Source of the DNA: Sphingobacteriales bacterium
GTDB taxonomy: Bacteria > Bacteroidota > Bacteroidia > Chitinophagales > Chitinophagaceae
Assembly (NCBI GenBank): GCA_004144185.1
Contig: SEFP01000003.1
Span: forward strand, 124,001 to 188,000
Reading direction: 5' to 3'
Length of the DNA: 64,000 bases
Position 1 is the stretch's first letter; each line of letters opens with the position of its first letter. Below, piece after piece: positions 1-8,921 of the stretch. The position numbers and the translations under genes are program-made. The notes below the pieces were generated by a model that worked only from the letters and a program-made list of their open reading frames with translations, had not been told where the DNA came from and searched no databases.

Positions 1-602
1 CGTCTGGTTGTTCGCATCCGGAAGGGCGTTTGCATGGCAGGGGATCTCTGAGCGGTGGCTTCCGGAAACAAGGGTAGCTGCGGATCTGGTCTTTTGGAAT
101 GCCTGCTTCCCGGGGGTCCTCACCGAAATAAAGTGGGTGCGCACTCAAATAAAATGTTTTCTCTCTCAAAATCCGGGAAGGTGCTTGCGGGTGCTCCAAG
201 GCAGGAGTTGCTTTGCAGGATTCCCTTCCGGAAGACAGTTACCGAAGACAGTTACCGAAGACAGTTATTTAAGTTCCGGGAAACAGCACCAGATAAGTTA
301 TTCTCGGACAGACTTCTAGATTTTCACTTTTACTCTTCAAAACACCCGTTCCCATCATGGCCATAACCCTTTGGATTCAGCCCTACGCACGCACAGACTC
401 TTTTGGCGGCACCTCATCAATTTCTAATGTCGATTCAGAATTATACGCCTTTCAATGCAGTGTATAGCGCCCTAAATGGAGATATCCATTTGTAATGCGT
501 TCCAGTCCTGTAACAAAAGCTAGATAATTCAGGTCGCGTCGCATCCGCTTCGGATACTTGCTGTTTACGTTCTCATCTTTTATTTCCCTTTAACCTTTTT
601 AC
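1..602. other. Gene-free region with short tandem repeats
   Basis: I see no convincing gene here. The two overlapping plus-strand open frames have no recognisable domain and atypical composition. The stretch holds a 13-bp unit (core GAAGACAGTT) repeated almost three times at 231-266. It also holds three A-rich motifs spaced 21 bp apart near 124, 145 and 166. Two TTCCGGAA palindromes lie at about 60 and 226. The last part, roughly 400-602, should contain the promoter of the protease gene that follows, but no perfect TAnnTTTG box was found. Confidence 0.5.
231..266. repeat. 13-bp tandem repeat, 2.8 copies
   Basis: GAAGACAGTT followed by ACC is repeated at 231, 244 and 257; the third copy lacks its ACC. 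The copies are identical over the ten core bases. The repeat lies in a gene-free region upstream of the crystallin-repeat protease. Confidence 0.8.
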
Positions 603-986
603 ATGAACAAACATCGTTCACTCATTTTTACCCTGGCACTGCTGCTCGGCAGCATAGGTGCTATGGGTCAACCCGGCACTCAATTGGGTGGTAGCTATCC
701 CCAAGCGCTTAGCGAAAAGGGCGCCTGCATACTGTTAACCTCTGGTGGCTATTACCTACCGGCGGGAACTAAGTGGAATAACGGACAGGCATACCAGGCA
801 CCAGCTTCGAATTTAAATCCGTCCTTACTTACCTCCGTTTGGAAATCTGTCGCGGAAGATTTTGCACCATTCAACGTTACAGTAACCACAAATGACAGCA
901 TATTTAATACATTTGATAAAACACGTAGAATACGCTGTATCATTTCGCCGGAGAGTGCTGAGACGATTGGTTATGAACCAATGTGA
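603..986 (+). pseudogene. N-terminal fragment of secreted metzincin protease (broken by in-frame TGA)
   Basis: This 127-codon piece starts with a clear signal peptide (MNKHRSLIFTLALLLGSIGA, then MGQ). It continues with the region that normally precedes the zinc site in secreted Bacteroidota metalloproteases (VWKSVAEDFAPFNVTVTTN, then RRIRCIISP). It ends at TGA 984-986. The same frame stays open without any shift through 987-1097 into the large downstream frame. The two pieces are therefore one gene of about 1,590 codons interrupted by a single nonsense codon. This could be a real pseudogene, a recent mutation, readthrough or a sequencing error. If the codon is genuine, the protease has no signal peptide attached and is probably inactive. 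Confidence 0.7.
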
Positions 987-1097
987 TCTGAGCAAGACGA
1001 AAAGATAGCCTGTAATGCCCTTCCACCAGGACGCACGGTAAACACAAAAGGCGGCTATTACGGTGATACCAGTGCATTATGCTGGGTATTTAAGGAT

Positions 1098-4000
1098 GTG
1101 GCTATTACTAATATTAGTAATGTCATCACTTCACAGCATTGCGCAGACCTTTGCAGTCATGAGTTAGGTCATGTATTTGGCTTGGGCCATTGGACCCGCA
1201 CCTATGGTAAAAGAATGTATGGATTAAATAAGGCTATGTGGGCTCCTATAATGGGCGCAATGGGCTCGAGGATAAGGCATTGGTCCACAAATATAGATAA
1301 TAATTCTATGATTAATTCTAAATATACCTCTAACGACCTTTACGTCATTGAAACTGCCATTCAGAACCAGCAAATCGGCATTTCCGGTTACAGGAAAGGC
1401 AGTTATGGCAACCATTACACCAGGTCATCATATATAGCATTAAATACCGTTACTGTTGAAAAAGGCAACAATCACGTGGCAACATTTAATGGCAAGGGTA
1501 TAATCAAGCAAAAAAAACAAGCTCAAAACTTCACTTTTTCTGTGTCTAACAAAGGCCTCCTCTCTATGGCCCTAAAAACGATAAAAAGAGACCGCCTTCC
1601 CCACGAGGTAAAACGGCATGGAAACATCCGATTAAGTTGCAACTTATATAAAGTGGTTGGGACAGTGAATGACATTAACAAGGGACTTTCACTTATTGGC
1701 GTTTATGACTCTGATACTGCTAACTATAATGCCCCATTGGATATTAAATTCCAACAAACATTGGAAGCAGGAGAATATGTAATTTCTGTTACGGGTAAAG
1801 AGTACCTTCCGTACTTTTCAAATTACGGATCATTAGGTTCATTCAATATAGAGGGCGACCATGATACATCTATGATGAACCCGTTGCTTAGGGTTCCAAT
1901 ATACATGTCGTTCGCACACATGAATCGTATTGGACAACCATTTTCTTATGTTGAGGGAAACCACAATGCAGCAAATACAAGAATTAATATCAATGGTTTT
2001 TATGCACACTCGACATCTTCTTTTGGATCCATTCAAAGAAACGTTCCCGGTTACGAAGCTGAGCTTTACGAAGGCAAGGATTGTTCCGGGCGCTCCCTAG
2101 TCCTTTACGATACTGATGAAGACCTGTCTGATAACCCATTCGACACCTTCAGCGGGTGGGACCAGCACGTGCAGTCGATTGCTGTTCGTAAGGCCCGCAG
2201 TGCCACTGCTTATCAGGGCACTAATTACGGGCAGGGATCTGTCCCATTGATTGAAGGCGAGTATGACCAGTATACGCTTGAATCCATGGGCTTGGACTCT
2301 GCTTCCCTGTCCTCTCTTAACGTCCGCCACGGCTATGAGGCGCAGCTTTACAGCGGTGACGATTTTACCGGCCCGTCCCTATTGCTCACCGCCGATGTTC
2401 CCAACCTGGCAACCAAAGCCTTTCCAACCGTTGGCACCTGGGACAACCGCGCCCGTTCCCTCATCGTCCGCAAAATCGGTACCCCTGTCGTCACCGCATT
2501 CAACGACTGCAACAGCTTCACCGCCAATCCAATACCACTTACCGAAGGCGCCTACACTGCCAGCGACCTACAAGCCCGCGGACTCAGTCTTAAATCCCTG
2601 TCTTCTCTGAAAGTAACCGCTGGTTACGAAGCCATGCTCTACGCCAGAGATACCTTCCAGGGCGACTTCAAATCCATCACCGCCAACAGAAACTGCCTCG
2701 ACTTACCGCCGGCCGGAGAAGTCAACTGGAACGATAAAGCCGCCTCGCTGATCGTACGCAAGTATCAGCCTACGGCCGTCACCCTCTTCAACGACTGCAA
2801 CAACTTCACCACCGCTCCTGTCCCGCTGACCGAAGGGTTCTACACCGTAGCAGCCCTCAAGGCCCGCGGACTGGACTCGGCCACCCTGTCTTCCCTGAAG
2901 GTCAACGCCGGATACGAAGCTGTCCTCTACGCCCAGGATGACCTGGAAGGCGATTCCTTGGTGGTCAACGCAAACACCGACTGCCTGGAGACTCAGGGCT
3001 GGAACGACCGGGCCTCCTCCCTGTGGGTGCGCGCCCTGCCCAAAGCCGTAGGATGGGTGTATGAGAATGCCAACTACAATAACGGCATCGCAGGACTGGC
3101 CCTGCCTACCGGCAGCTACAATATGGCTGCACTGAGCGCCAAAGGCATTGCCAACGATGTCATCACCTCTCTCAAAGTCGATTCCGGATACGAGATGGTT
3201 CTGTACCAAAACGACAACTTCTCCGGTGACTCTCTCATCCTGGCCGCCAACAATACCGACCTATCCACCTACGCGCTGGGCAGCGGCAACTGGGACAACC
3301 AGGTCACTTCCCTGCGCATCCGCCAGGCCGCAGGCAGCGCAACAGCACAACTCTACCACAGGATCTTCTTTGCAGGAAACCAGACCGCACTGGCTTCGGG
3401 TAGCTATACCAAAACGGCTCTGGCCGCTCGTGGCCTGGCCAACGACTCTCTTAACTCTTTAAAGATAGCCCCAGGCTATGAGGCCGTTCTCTACGAGCAT
3501 GACAACTTCACCGGAGACTCCCTGATCCTGACCGGCAACGCCCAGCGCCTGGATGCCTATGCCAGTATGAACACCACCGGCTGGGACAAAAAAACAACCT
3601 CTTTACGCATCAGCGCCGCGCCGATGCCCGTCGTGAGCACCACCGGTGGGGCCAACGCTTGGGGCCCTGCCCCGCTGCTTCCCCAAGGCAATTATAACTA
3701 TGCGGCCCTGCGGGGAAGAGGTATCAACAACTTTGGCATCACCTCCCTTACCTTCCTGGAGAAGGGCTACGAGGCCGTCCTTTACAGCGGTCTGAACTTT
3801 GACTCGGACTCGGTCGTGGTGCCCGGCGGCACCCTGCCGTTCCTGAACGGACTGCTGACCAGCAGCGGAAGTCAGATCACCGTGCACTCTCTGCGCATCC
3901 GGACCGCAAGTCCGGATATGGCCATCGCCTACACCGATTGCAGCTATAGCGGCAGCAGTGCTCGACTGCCACAAGGCACCTATCCGCTCCTGCTGCTGCG

Positions 4001-5372
4001 GGCCATGGGCATCGGCAACGATACGCTCTCCTCTCTGCGCGTGGCCTCCGGATACGAAGCCGTCCTCTTCGACAACAGCACTCTGAACGGAGATTCCCTG
4101 ATCATCGGCGGCGATAACGCCTGCCTCACCGATCAGGCCCAGGTAGCCGGCTTCGGCAACTGGAACGACCGCACCTCCTCGCTGGTCATCCGCCCCAGCG
4201 CAACAGCGGTTGCCACCGTGTACCGCAATACTAATTACGGCGGCTCCGCAGCAGCACTGCCCGCAGGCAACTACACGATGGCCGCCCTTAAAACCAGAGG
4301 GATGTCCAACGACCAGATCCGGTCTATGAACATCACAAGTGCTGCACACGAAGTCGTCCTCTACGAGCACGACAACTTTACCGGCGACTCCTTGGTACGC
4401 AGGGGCAGCTTTGCAGATCCCAACCTGGCTAACACACCGGCTGCCGGTGGGGCCAACTGGGCCGCACGTGCTACCTCGCTGCGTATTCGTGCCGCTTCCG
4501 TAGCGCAGATATTTACCGGTATCGACTACCGTGGTACCGCAACCAAGTTGCCCATCGGTAACTATACGATGGCCACATTGGCTGCCAAAGGGATCAGCGA
4601 TAAAACTATTCGCTCCCTGGCCCTGGAAGGCGGCTACCGGATGGTGCTCTACCGGAACGACAACTTTACCGGTGATTCCCTGACCTTCATCGGCCATGAA
4701 GACAATCCCAATCTGGCCAACAATCTGATGGCTGGCGGAGCCAACTGGAGTGCTCAGGCCTCTTCCCTGCGACTGGATGTGGCAGGTGCCGATGTAATCC
4801 GTCTCTACGAAGACTGTTATGGGATCGGCAGCTGCATTTCGCTGCCCGAAGGTGTGTTCCTGAAGTCTGATATGCAGAAGCGTGGCTACCGGGACAACTC
4901 CAACTCCTCGATAGATGTTGTTCCGGGTTACCGGGTGATCAGCTATCAGGATGAGGTGAACCAGGGAGCCAGCTTCCCTGCCGATTTATGGAGCCCGTGC
5001 CTGACGGCGATGCAATACTCCAATGGCGCAGTCGCCAACGACGCCAGTTCGGCGTACAAGGTGTTCCGCAAGCCCACTTCTGGTCTGAACCGTATCAGTG
5101 GCACTGGTACCGATGAAACGGCTCCGGCATTCCCATCGGTCACTGATCGGACGCAGCGGATGCTATTGAGCCCGAACCCAGCTACAGAGCGCTTTACCCT
5201 TTCGGTGCAACAGCCCGCCAACATCACCGTGACCAATCTGCAGGGACAGGTGATTCTGATGCGCCGGGTCGAAACCGGACAAACGATCATCGATTGCAGT
5301 GGCTGGAGCACAGGCCTGTACTTGGTGAGAAACAACAATACCGGTGAGGTCCTCCGCTTCTCCAAGCAATAA
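1098..5372 (+). CDS. Crystallin-repeat metalloprotease with T9SS sorting domain (C-terminal part of broken gene)
   Basis: The zinc site HELGHVFGLGH is encoded at 1158-1190 and is a metzincin-type HExxHxxGxxH motif. After a region of about 300 residues follow eleven repeats of about 80 residues, each centred on GYEAVLYEHDNFTGDSL-like sequence and ending in a SLxxR segment. This is the beta/gamma-crystallin pattern. The last 80 residues (LSPNPATERFTLSVQQ ... GLYLVRNNN ... LRFSKQ) are a type A T9SS sorting domain. The intact product would thus be a large exported surface or secreted protease. The GTG at 1098 is only the first start codon after the TGA at 984; the natural start is 603. The repeats may bind calcium, as crystallin modules often do, but I did not verify ligand residues. 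No TTCCGGAA occurs in the gene, unlike most of the window. Confidence 0.75.
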   Translation: MAITNISNVITSQHCADLCSHELGHVFGLGHWTRTYGKRMYGLNKAMWAPIMGAMGSRIRHWSTNIDNNSMINSKYTSNDLYVIETAIQNQQIGISGYRKGSYGNHYTRSSYIALNTVTVEKGNNHVATFNGKGIIKQKKQAQNFTFSVSNKGLLSMALKTIKRDRLPHEVKRHGNIRLSCNLYKVVGTVNDINKGLSLIGVYDSDTANYNAPLDIKFQQTLEAGEYVISVTGKEYLPYFSNYGSLGSFNIEGDHDTSMMNPLLRVPIYMSFAHMNRIGQPFSYVEGNHNAANTRININGFYAHSTSSFGSIQRNVPGYEAELYEGKDCSGRSLVLYDTDEDLSDNPFDTFSGWDQHVQSIAVRKARSATAYQGTNYGQGSVPLIEGEYDQYTLESMGLDSASLSSLNVRHGYEAQLYSGDDFTGPSLLLTADVPNLATKAFPTVGTWDNRARSLIVRKIGTPVVTAFNDCNSFTANPIPLTEGAYTASDLQARGLSLKSLSSLKVTAGYEAMLYARDTFQGDFKSITANRNCLDLPPAGEVNWNDKAASLIVRKYQPTAVTLFNDCNNFTTAPVPLTEGFYTVAALKARGLDSATLSSLKVNAGYEAVLYAQDDLEGDSLVVNANTDCLETQGWNDRASSLWVRALPKAVGWVYENANYNNGIAGLALPTGSYNMAALSAKGIANDVITSLKVDSGYEMVLYQNDNFSGDSLILAANNTDLSTYALGSGNWDNQVTSLRIRQAAGSATAQLYHRIFFAGNQTALASGSYTKTALAARGLANDSLNSLKIAPGYEAVLYEHDNFTGDSLILTGNAQRLDAYASMNTTGWDKKTTSLRISAAPMPVVSTTGGANAWGPAPLLPQGNYNYAALRGRGINNFGITSLTFLEKGYEAVLYSGLNFDSDSVVVPGGTLPFLNGLLTSSGSQITVHSLRIRTASPDMAIAYTDCSYSGSSARLPQGTYPLLLLRAMGIGNDTLSSLRVASGYEAVLFDNSTLNGDSLIIGGDNACLTDQAQVAGFGNWNDRTSSLVIRPSATAVATVYRNTNYGGSAAALPAGNYTMAALKTRGMSNDQIRSMNITSAAHEVVLYEHDNFTGDSLVRRGSFADPNLANTPAAGGANWAARATSLRIRAASVAQIFTGIDYRGTATKLPIGNYTMATLAAKGISDKTIRSLALEGGYRMVLYRNDNFTGDSLTFIGHEDNPNLANNLMAGGANWSAQASSLRLDVAGADVIRLYEDCYGIGSCISLPEGVFLKSDMQKRGYRDNSNSSIDVVPGYRVISYQDEVNQGASFPADLWSPCLTAMQYSNGAVANDASSAYKVFRKPTSGLNRISGTGTDETAPAFPSVTDRTQRMLLSPNPATERFTLSVQQPANITVTNLQGQVILMRRVETGQTIIDCSGWSTGLYLVRNNNTGEVLRFSKQ

Positions 5373-5403
5373 GTAGATAAGCAATAGGACTGGTTCTATT
5401 AAT

Positions 5404-5446
5404 AAAAAGCCCCCGGCGCCCTCTTAAGCGTTGGGGGCTTTTTTAT
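5404..5446 (+). terminator. Rho-independent terminator
   Basis: A GC-rich stem (AAAGCCCCC ... GGGGGCTTT) is followed by a T run. It lies 30 bp after the stop of the crystallin-repeat protease. Confidence 0.85.
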
Positions 5447-5629
5447 AAGTACCATACGTATGGATCGATTACCGGATACCACAGACTCATCTCAGTTCCG
5501 AGTGGTCGAAAGCGGTCGCAGGACTATCAGAAATGATTCCGGTTCGCATCCAATATACACCGGCGCCCTTCCGGAAAGATTCCCGGCCTGCGGTGGCTGT
5601 AATATCTTAGCGCCCATTCCGGAAGCATC

Positions 5630-7771
5630 ATGCGGCAGGTTTTCAACAAATTCAAACAATTCCAACAATCGGAGGCTCTAGAGCCGATGCTGTCCTGGGG
5701 GATCCGGATGGGACTGGCGTTGGTGGTACCGCAACTGATCGGCGTAGCCACCGGTTATTTTAGGGAATCGGTCTGGGTGGGCCTGATTGCAGAGGGATTG
5801 TGCTGGGTAGAACTCAAAGGCTCGATTGCCCAGCGCATCCAGGTCGTTCTGGGCGGTATTCTGATTTCCCTGCTGGCCGCCCTGACCGGCACGCTCACCA
5901 GTGCATCGGTGCTTCTTTCTACCGGATTGATGTTTGGCGTTGGACTGGTTTCCGGATTGTTCAAGAATCTGGGCGACCGGGGATCAGGTCTGGCGATCTG
6001 CGTGTACGTGAGTTATATCATCAGCAATGCCATTCCGGTAACTGATGCCAATGCGCTGGGCATGCGACTGGTGCTCACGGCCATCGGCGGCGGTTGGTAT
6101 CTGCTACTGGCGCTCACCTTCTCGGCCACATTGCGACAACACGAGCCGTACCGGCGGTCGATCGGGCTGATTTGGCGTAGTGTAGCCCGACTGCTGGAAG
6201 CCGTATCACAGGGCTGGAACGATAAAGGTCCCCGGAGTGGTCTTCAGGTGATTTACCGCAACGAGATCGCCGTCCGGAAAGCAATCGACGAGTCGCTGGC
6301 TTTTTACCAGCCGCTGGCGGCCGATGTGGGTGCCGATGCTACGCCGGAATTTCAGTTGGCCGCCATCCGCAAATCCACTGCACTGGTAGCGGCACAGATT
6401 GTAGCGATGAGCGAAGCTACAGAGGGCCTGCGACTCCGGCAGGTCGATCCTGAGGTACGACAGGTGGTATATGCTATCCACCGGACGCTGACGCAGGCGT
6501 CGCTCCGGCTGAGCTCGTATGTGGTGTCGTTGCTTCCGGAAGAAAGTTTGCTGTTGCAGAACCGGTTGCTGCGGGTGCGGGAACTGGCAGCAGTGCTGGA
6601 GCAACAACTTCAGGTAAAAACGCTTCCGGAAGTTGAACAGGCAGCATTCCGGCGGGTGAGTATTCTGGCGGGCCGGGTCACGCGGCTGATGGAACATATC
6701 CTGGAGCGCCTGGGCGGTGCCGATCCCGAAAAGCGGGTGTACCGGTCGTACTCGCTGCTCAAGACCATTTACGTGTTGCATCCGGGGCAGCTGTTCCGCT
6801 CGCTGCGGTTGCTGCTCAATACCCGGACGGAACATTTCCGGTATGCCTTGCGACTGGGCATTGCCTCGGCGGTGGCGATGGCCTTTTCCAAGCTGCTGCC
6901 CGGCAGTCATAATTACTGGATTCCATTTACGGTGATCCTTATTAGCCAGCCCTATATCGGTGCAACACTGGCCAAGGCGCGCGACCGGCTGGTGGGAACG
7001 GTCACCGGCGGCGTGGTCGGCGGGTTGTTTTTGCTGCTGCCGAATGTCTTTCTGTTACAGGAGGTGCTGCTGTTTGTCGCTTCGGTATTGATGGTGGTAT
7101 ACGTCCGGAAAAACTATGCAATTGCGGCATTCTTTATCACCATCTCACTGGTATTACTGCTGGATGTAGAACAGGTGGCCGATGTGGAGGTGATTCTGGT
7201 ACGGGCGATCAGCACGATGGTGGGAGCGGCCATTGCAGTGTTATCGGGCTTTATGCTATTACCGGTCTGGGACAAAAAGAAGCTTCCGGAACATCTGGCC
7301 GACGCGTTGCTCCGAAACCGCGACTACCTGGCCTTTACCTACAGCGGTGCCGGCCGGACGGAGAACTGGACGCGTTACAAGCGACTGGCGGAGACGGCCA
7401 ACAGCAAGGCATTTGAATCCTTGCAGCGGTACTTGGAAGAGCCGGACGGCAAACAAAAACTGTTTGTACAGCCCTACCAGTTGCTGACGCACAATGTGCG
7501 CATCACCCGCGACCTGACGCAGATTCACCTGGAGCGGGAAACGGTGATTCCGGAAGCAATGCTGGTTCCGGCGGCTTCCTCGGGAACACTTCTGAACGAC
7601 ATTTGGCCACGGCTGGAGCGTGTGATTGCCAAATATGCCCAACAGGTTGGGCGACAGCCCGATCTTCCTGTTACACCAGTTACGGCAACAGCCGGCAGCG
7701 TCATTGAAATTGAACTGCTGCAAAAAATCAGTACCGAGCTACAGGCCATGGAAAGCACTTTGATCCGGTAA
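5630..7771 (+). CDS. FUSC-family inner-membrane protein (YccS-like)
   Basis: A 713-residue integral membrane protein. It has two clusters of hydrophobic segments, at about residues 20-160 and 400-530. Each is followed by a long soluble alpha-helical region, the two-fold layout of the FUSC/YccS/aromatic-acid-exporter family. The second cluster (YALRLGIASAVAMAFSK, then NYWIPFTVILISQPYIG) is typical of the FUSC_2 domain. Family members are thought to export aromatic or other organic compounds; the substrate here cannot be read from sequence. Start ATG 5630 is chosen because upstream sequence is a terminator and gene-free; ATG 5687 is an alternative. The gene stands alone and shares a bidirectional terminator with the convergent dksA-like gene. 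Confidence 0.75.
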   Translation: MRQVFNKFKQFQQSEALEPMLSWGIRMGLALVVPQLIGVATGYFRESVWVGLIAEGLCWVELKGSIAQRIQVVLGGILISLLAALTGTLTSASVLLSTGLMFGVGLVSGLFKNLGDRGSGLAICVYVSYIISNAIPVTDANALGMRLVLTAIGGGWYLLLALTFSATLRQHEPYRRSIGLIWRSVARLLEAVSQGWNDKGPRSGLQVIYRNEIAVRKAIDESLAFYQPLAADVGADATPEFQLAAIRKSTALVAAQIVAMSEATEGLRLRQVDPEVRQVVYAIHRTLTQASLRLSSYVVSLLPEESLLLQNRLLRVRELAAVLEQQLQVKTLPEVEQAAFRRVSILAGRVTRLMEHILERLGGADPEKRVYRSYSLLKTIYVLHPGQLFRSLRLLLNTRTEHFRYALRLGIASAVAMAFSKLLPGSHNYWIPFTVILISQPYIGATLAKARDRLVGTVTGGVVGGLFLLLPNVFLLQEVLLFVASVLMVVYVRKNYAIAAFFITISLVLLLDVEQVADVEVILVRAISTMVGAAIAVLSGFMLLPVWDKKKLPEHLADALLRNRDYLAFTYSGAGRTENWTRYKRLAETANSKAFESLQRYLEEPDGKQKLFVQPYQLLTHNVRITRDLTQIHLERETVIPEAMLVPAASSGTLLNDIWPRLERVIAKYAQQVGRQPDLPVTPVTATAGSVIEIELLQKISTELQAMESTLIR

Positions 7772-7793
7772 CGACGTATTCCGGAACAGTACA

Positions 7794-7826
7794 CAAAAAA
7801 GCGGCGTATTTCTACGCCGCTTTTTT
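7794..7826. terminator. Bidirectional terminator
   Basis: A perfect hairpin (AAAAAAGCGGCGTA ... TACGCCGCTTTTTT) lies between the convergent FUSC and dksA-like genes, with A and T runs on both sides. Confidence 0.9.
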
Positions 7827-7853
7827 GATGCTTCTTATAAGGTGAATGCCCAA

Positions 7854-8918
7854 TTACCGCTTCATGCCGGTTTTGGATTCCATGCTCAATGTGGCATGCG
7901 GCACCGCGCGGAGGCGAGCTTTATCGATGAGTTTACCGCTCACCCGGCAAATACCATAGGTTTTGTTTTCGATGCGTACCAGCGCTTTTTCCAGGTTGTT
8001 GATAAACTGGATCTGGCGGCTGGCCAGGTTGGCTACCTGCTCTCGGTCTTGCGCACCTGAGCCGTCTTCCATATTCTGGTAGCGGTTGTCGGTATCATCG
8101 GTACCGGCATCGCCCCGATGGGTCATCAGGCTCTGGAAATACGCCAGATCTTTCCGGGCAGTTTCCAGCTTACGGTTGACCAGCTCCCGGAACTCGCCCA
8201 GTTCTTCATCGCTGTATCGATAGACCGGTCCAGCTACGTCTTCCTGACGATCGAGCAGGGAACGGGTAAATTCCGGACTGTAATTGATCATCGTACGGCT
8301 GTCGTCTTCCTTTTTTTGCTCGGTCGGACGGTGTGCGATGATAATAGGCGTCTTTTTAGGCTCCAACGAAAACGTAGGCCGTGGTGCCGGACTGGGCTGT
8401 GGTGCTGGTTGCGTACGGGCCGCAAACTCGGCAGCCGTAATCACCTTTTTTACCGGCTCTTTGGTTTTTTTGGGCTTTTTAGGTGTTACTGGTTTTGCAG
8501 GTGCTTCTACAGGCTTGACAGCAACTGGTTTTTCAGCCGCAGCTACTACCTTAACGTCCTTAGCAGCGGTCTTGGCAGGCGCCTTTGCTACCGGTGTTTC
8601 TTTTTTGGCAGGAGTGACAGGTGCCTTAGTGGCTTTTGCAGGAGCAGTTTCTTTTACAGGAGCAGCTTTTGCAGGAGCGGTTTCTTTCTTGGCGGGAGCT
8701 TTAACCACCGGAACAGCTACCTTTTTGGCAGGTGTTGCAGGGGCTTTAGCCGCTTTTACAGGAACGGTCTCTTTGGCAGGAGTCGCTTTTTTAGCAGGAG
8801 TTGCTTCTTTTTTTGGAGGAGTAGATTTCAAAGGAGCCTTTGCAGCAGGTGCTGCTTTTGCGGGTGCTGCTTTCGCAGCCGTTGCGCTTTTAGAGGCCGG
8901 CTTGGTTGCTTTAGCCAT
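7854..8918 (-). CDS. DksA/TraR-like protein with histone-H1-like Ala/Lys/Pro tail
   Basis: The C-terminal 140 residues match the Bacteroidota TraR/DksA-like family: a coiled-coil region (EELGEFRELVNRKLETARKD), then TYGICRVSGKLIDKARLRAVPHATL. Only one of the four zinc-finger cysteines of classical DksA remains, which is a common trait of this family. Residues 1 to about 190 are a low-complexity tail of Ala, Lys, Pro, Thr and Val with repeated PAKK/APAK motifs, as in histone H1. Such a basic tail would suit DNA or RNA binding; this is inference. The gene starts three bases after the ileS stop, so the two are almost certainly one operon, the usual arrangement in this phylum. The length (354) is greater than the usual 120-200 residues because of the tail. 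Confidence 0.8.
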   Translation of the reverse strand: MAKATKPASKSATAAKAAPAKAAPAAKAPLKSTPPKKEATPAKKATPAKETVPVKAAKAPATPAKKVAVPVVKAPAKKETAPAKAAPVKETAPAKATKAPVTPAKKETPVAKAPAKTAAKDVKVVAAAEKPVAVKPVEAPAKPVTPKKPKKTKEPVKKVITAAEFAARTQPAPQPSPAPRPTFSLEPKKTPIIIAHRPTEQKKEDDSRTMINYSPEFTRSLLDRQEDVAGPVYRYSDEELGEFRELVNRKLETARKDLAYFQSLMTHRGDAGTDDTDNRYQNMEDGSGAQDREQVANLASRQIQFINNLEKALVRIENKTYGICRVSGKLIDKARLRAVPHATLSMESKTGMKR

Positions 8919-8921
8919 GGC

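Noticed and set aside
3603-4697. 364-codon minus-strand frame
   Set aside because: Shadow of the crystallin repeats; the plus strand has clear repeat domains.
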